Of a stretch of DNA of 64,000 nucleotides, positions 61,007-64,000 are shown one piece after another; positions within the stretch are counted from its first letter, which is position 1; every line of letters starts with the position of its first letter. The translations under genes and the position numbers were made by a program. The stretch spans positions 951,846 through 1,015,845 of the forward strand of contig NZ_JAASRN010000001.1 in assembly GCF_011761635.1 (NCBI RefSeq), in the 5' to 3' direction. A model generated the notes under the pieces. That model was given only the letters and a program-made list of their open reading frames with translations. It was not told the DNA's origin and did not search any database. This DNA is from Thermonema lapsum. Its GTDB lineage: Bacteria > Bacteroidota > Bacteroidia > Cytophagales > Thermonemataceae.

Positions 61007-62359
61007 TCATTCACCTTCCTTGCTTACGACCAAAGAAACAGCAAGCACGCCTTTTTGCTCCATACTTTGCTGCCGAAATATGATTTTAGTTCCATACACA
61101 AGCTGTTCTGCCGGCACCGATATAATTTGCAACAGCCTTTGCAAAGCATCATCACTTGGTTTGTGGCTAATCAGTTGGCAAATAGAAGGAAGATGCAACG
61201 CCTCATGGCTGATGAGGATGACATAACGCCCCACTCGCTGCCCATTTACTTGCATGGGCACGGGCAGGTCGGCGGCGCTGTAACTGAGAAAGTCGCTTTC
61301 TCCTTTAGCAGGAAAAAGGGGAATTGCTTGCTTGCCCACCATCCCAATCACATAAAAGAAAGCAGGCGCTTCAAGCAATACACGCAACAGAAGAGGCTTT
61401 GTATGCTGAGTTCCGCTTTCTGCCACGAAACGACTGTATCCGGAAGCCGCCTCCCTACTCCAACGTAAAGGATTGCCCTCCGTAGTCTCCGCTATCAATT
61501 CGCCCTTTAGCAGCGGTGTTGGCAGTTCCGCACTCAACTCAAAGGCTTCCAAGCAAATTCGCTCCATGTCTTCGTAGCGAATCCACAAGAAACCACCCTT
61601 ACCCCAAGAGGTCCCCCAGCTGTTCATCACCTCAAAGGCACCTCCATAGCGCGTGTCGTCATAACCCACTACCGTAAGAGCATGCCCACCGTAAGACTGC
61701 CCTGCTTCCATGATTTCATTGGCTTGTGGCTGCCACAGTTCTTTATCTGGGAATAAGAAAGAATAAGAGCAGCAACGAATCCCCACTACTACTGGTTTGC
61801 CAGCTGCCAAGCTTCGTTTAATATAGATTGATTTAGCAGGTGAGTCGCTATCGAACAGGCGTTGATAGTGTGTAATACGGTTGCTTTCTGCCATCAAAAG
61901 CCAATCGGGGCGCAAGGGCTGCCGATGGCAAGAGTCGCCATACAGGTAGCGCGGCAGTGCCCCTACCTCTTGAAGCACCTTCAGAGCCGCCGGCAAGGTA
62001 GCACCTGCCATACAGTTCGAATCCGTGATAGGCTTCACTTGGTCATAAAGAAAAGCAGCTGAAAAAGCTTTCCGCGTGATTTCCTCCCCTGTCCATCGTT
62101 TTTGCCAGGCAGCCAAGATGGTACGTGCCGCATAAGCAACTGCCCAGCCCACACAGTCGCCACGGTCACCCTGATTTTGGGGCGTAGGGCAATAAGCACG
62201 CAAGGAAAAACGAGGAGGCACTTGGTTCAGGGCAGCACGATTTAAAGGAGCAACAACCGGCACCCGATGATAAGCCACCGAGTCATAGATATACCCCTGC
62301 GCCCAGCTTAAGCGGACTGCCCACAAAGGCAGCAAAAAAAGTACGACATGGAAAGTCAT
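61007..62359 (-). CDS. Exported papain-like (C1) cysteine protease
   Basis: 450 residues from ATG 62359, which starts a signal peptide (MTFHVVLFLLPLWAVRLSWAQ); an upstream start at 62413 is less likely. The C1 domain has the catalytic Cys in NQGDRGDCVGWAVAYA, His in SYGGHALTVVGYDD and Asn in MNSWGTSWGKGGFLWI. A C-terminal region of about 150 residues has no recognised domain. No T9SS tail is visible. Periplasmic or secreted protease. Confidence 0.87.
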   Translation of the reverse strand: MTFHVVLFLLPLWAVRLSWAQGYIYDSVAYHRVPVVAPLNRAALNQVPPRFSLRAYCPTPQNQGDRGDCVGWAVAYAARTILAAWQKRWTGEEITRKAFSAAFLYDQVKPITDSNCMAGATLPAALKVLQEVGALPRYLYGDSCHRQPLRPDWLLMAESNRITHYQRLFDSDSPAKSIYIKRSLAAGKPVVVGIRCCSYSFLFPDKELWQPQANEIMEAGQSYGGHALTVVGYDDTRYGGAFEVMNSWGTSWGKGGFLWIRYEDMERICLEAFELSAELPTPLLKGELIAETTEGNPLRWSREAASGYSRFVAESGTQHTKPLLLRVLLEAPAFFYVIGMVGKQAIPLFPAKGESDFLSYSAADLPVPMQVNGQRVGRYVILISHEALHLPSICQLISHKPSDDALQRLLQIISVPAEQLVYGTKIIFRQQSMEQKGVLAVSLVVSKEGE

Positions 62360-62448
62360 TTTACAAGAAAAAGCACTTTTAAGCATTCTTCCAGTTTTTG
62401 GTAAATTAGCCAAAAAGTTTCATTCAGCTAAAAGCGCTTTTTAAATTT

Positions 62449-63495
62449 ATGGCAATTGTTAGTGCCCAAGATGTGTTATCCCAACTGCAATCCGGCAAAG
62501 AGGTTGCAGCAATGTACCTTTTGCATGGAGAAGAAGATTTTTTTATAGACCAAGTAGCGCAATACTTCGAGCACTCTTTTCTGCCGCCCGAAGCGAGGGA
62601 CTTCAACCAAAGTGTGCTTTACGGCAAAGACATAAGCGTAGGCGATATTGTCAATCACGCACGCAGCTTCCCTATGATGTACAACCGCCGTTTGGTGCTT
62701 GTCAAAGAATTTCAGGCGGTCAAAGACCTCAAAGAAAGCAAAAGCCTCAAACTATTAGAACGATATGCTCAAGCACCTTTGGCTTCGACCGTGCTGGTTT
62801 TGTGCCACAAAGGAGGCTTTTTCGAAAAAACTAAGCCAGTGTACAAAGTCATTGAGAAACAAGGAGTCGTTGTAGAGTCTAAACCGCTTTACGACAACCA
62901 AGTTCCTAAGTGGATTGAGCAATATGTGCAAAGCAAAGGGGCAAAAATAGAACCGGCAGCCGTGCAGTTGCTTTTTGAGCAGGTAGGCAACAACTTGAGC
63001 CGCCTGAGCCATGAGATAGACAAAATACTGCTAAATTTTCAAGAAGACGACAATAAAATCATAAAAGCGCAGGCTGTTTACGAATATGTGGGCATCAGCC
63101 GTGAATATAATGTGTTTGAACTACAAAAAGCCTTAGGGCAAAAGCAGGTAGCCCAGTGCCTCAAGATTATACACTATGCCTCGCGTAACCCCAAGGCAAT
63201 GCCTGCCATTCCTACCATTGCCATGCTTTACCGCTACATCAACCAACTACTTTTGGTACACCACGCCCCCGACAAGTCGGAGAAAGCTTTGGCTGCGCTG
63301 CTGGGCGTCCATCCTTTCTTCGTAAAGGAATATGTGCAGGCAAGCAAGCATTATCAGGCGCCCGAATTGTATCATATGCTGCGCGTACTCTTGGAAGCCG
63401 ACAAGCGCGCCAAAGGAGTTGATGCTCCCCCCGCTTCCGACACCGCCATCCTCCAAGAAATGATATATCAATTTTTTATACCTTCACAAACATGA
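62449..63495 (+). CDS. holA: DNA polymerase III subunit delta HolA
   Basis: 348 residues. MYLLHGEEDFFIDQVAQYF at the N-terminus, RRLVLVKEFQAVKDL and the C-terminal KGVDAPPASDTAILQEMIYQF. It opens the beta sliding clamp as part of the clamp loader. The holin-like gene starts at its stop (ATGA). Confidence 0.9.
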   Translation: MAIVSAQDVLSQLQSGKEVAAMYLLHGEEDFFIDQVAQYFEHSFLPPEARDFNQSVLYGKDISVGDIVNHARSFPMMYNRRLVLVKEFQAVKDLKESKSLKLLERYAQAPLASTVLVLCHKGGFFEKTKPVYKVIEKQGVVVESKPLYDNQVPKWIEQYVQSKGAKIEPAAVQLLFEQVGNNLSRLSHEIDKILLNFQEDDNKIIKAQAVYEYVGISREYNVFELQKALGQKQVAQCLKIIHYASRNPKAMPAIPTIAMLYRYINQLLLVHHAPDKSEKALAALLGVHPFFVKEYVQASKHYQAPELYHMLRVLLEADKRAKGVDAPPASDTAILQEMIYQFFIPSQT

Positions 63496-63818
63496 GCGAA
63501 CTAAAGGAACTGCTGAAAGATTATTTGCTGCTGCGCTACGAGCAAGGCAAGCTCGACATAGAAGAGCGCATAGACAAGGTTGCCCACTCGTTGGTAAGTC
63601 TGCTGTTTATAAGCAGCTTGCTTTCTTCTGCCCTGCTCTTTATCAGTCTGGGCATTGCTTTCTGGATAAATGCACGGTTGCATAGCGACTTTTTGGGCTT
63701 TCTCATCGTAGGTGGGATGTCGTTGTTGCTGCTACTGTTATTCTTCTTTTTTCGCACAAAATTTCCTTTTTATCAGCGTTTAGTCGATAAAGTAAAAGAA
63801 AATATCCATGTCTCTTAA
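63492..63818 (+). CDS. Holin-like small membrane protein
   Basis: 108 residues. A charged N-terminal helix (LLKDYLLLRYEQGKLDIEERI) precedes two membrane helices (about 36-60 and 67-87). It matches the phage_holin_3_6 type family, present in chromosomes outside prophages. Function unknown, and there is no phage context. It overlaps holA by 4 nt and the next gene by 11 nt. Confidence 0.8.
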   Translation: MSELKELLKDYLLLRYEQGKLDIEERIDKVAHSLVSLLFISSLLSSALLFISLGIAFWINARLHSDFLGFLIVGGMSLLLLLLFFFFRTKFPFYQRLVDKVKENIHVS

Positions 63819-64000
63819 ACAACTGCTTGAAGACCCTGCTTACCAAAGTCTTTCGATAGAAGAGCGCAAACTGCTTTTAAAAAAGCTGCAAGCCGAATAC
63901 GAAGAAAGTATCAAACAACAGGCTGCTGAAACGGCTGCCCACTGGCAACAACAGCTTAAAAAAGTGGCTATAGGTGCTGCCGTAGGGATTGCAGTGCTGG
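63808..64000 (+). CDS. Hypothetical membrane protein, partial
   Basis: Begins at ATG 63808, overlapping the holin-like gene by 11 nt, and runs off the window edge. The 64 codons visible read a charged helix (LSIEERKLLLKKLQAEYEES) then a start of a membrane helix (KKVAIGAAVGIAVL). Not identified; likely co-transcribed with holA and the holin-like gene. Confidence 0.6.
   Translation, partial: MSLKQLLEDPAYQSLSIEERKLLLKKLQAEYEESIKQQAAETAAHWQQQLKKVAIGAAVGIAVL

Noticed and set aside
63492-63818. A prophage lysis gene
   Set aside because: The holin-like protein is coupled to holA and no phage structural or integrase genes are present.

Overview
The window is a piece of a Bacteroidota chromosome, most likely from the Cytophagales. 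Lineage-typical features are a type IX secretion (T9SS) C-terminal domain on a large exported beta-helix protein, the gliding accessory protein GldC, DUF4836, DUF4421, DUF4254, DUF4159, DUF3127 and DUF1573 proteins, a GH3-like enzyme, and promoters of the Bacteroidota form TTG-N19..23-TAnnTTTG. I see no phage, IS element, integron, CRISPR array or rRNA. The one RNA gene is a tRNA-Glu. I cannot name the genus from sequence alone.

Layout. 1-950: a SiaB/SiaC-type kinase/phosphoprotein pair (minus strand, SiaC cut by the window edge). 1166-5725: an envelope operon with a double-length D-Ala-D-Ala ligase-like protein and two PASTA membrane proteins. 5650-9993: a small membrane protein and the T9SS beta-helix protein. 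10087-12848: an NtrC-type regulator without HTH and a GH3-like enzyme. 12976-18886: YggS, an HsdR-N-like nuclease fold, a Cache/HAMP/GAF/PAS receptor, MurA with Asp in place of the fosfomycin-reactive Cys, and DUF1573. 19130-23019: tRNA-Glu, LuxC-type acyl-CoA reductase, a deoxyhypusine-synthase-like protein, an NlpC/P60 peptidase with a puzzling start, and an HNH protein. 23114-26241: 2-hydroxyacid dehydrogenase, lipoprotein, HTTM membrane protein, lone receiver. 26310-29829: succinyl-CoA:3-ketoacid CoA-transferase, MenC, universal stress protein. 29961-34414: a coiled-coil protein, a degenerate McrB-like ATPase with a winged-helix N-terminus, RecJ and DUF4421. 34438-39863: serine hydrolase, HslU, beta-barrel, histidine-kinase-like protein without the catalytic boxes, DUF3127. 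39991-40173: an orphan T9SS sorting domain (pseudogene tail). 40355-43894: Nif3/zinc-ribbon pair, then ExbD-TonB-like and GldC. 44454-47746: GuaA, phosphosulfolactate synthase, DUF368 carrier-lipid transporter. 47799-52582: ABC exporter, DUF4836 lipoprotein, proline dehydrogenase. 52696-60935: TPR protein, flippase, methyltransferase-like, glycosyltransferases, Pth, LMW phosphatase, DUF4254/DUF4159. 61007-64000: papain-like protease, HolA, holin-like membrane protein, truncated last gene.

Most of the window is housekeeping and envelope biology: peptidoglycan precursor synthesis (Ddl-like, MurA), carrier-lipid recycling (DUF368), glycan assembly, secreted proteins, and several signalling proteins lacking a partner or an output domain. 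The most unusual items are the tandem Ddl with complementary active-site losses, the recJ-linked degenerate McrB-like protein, the C-to-D MurA, the phosphosulfolactate synthase next to guaA, the deoxyhypusine-synthase-like enzyme, the NlpC/P60 gene whose conserved N-terminus lies upstream of any normal start codon, and the T9SS tail pseudogene.
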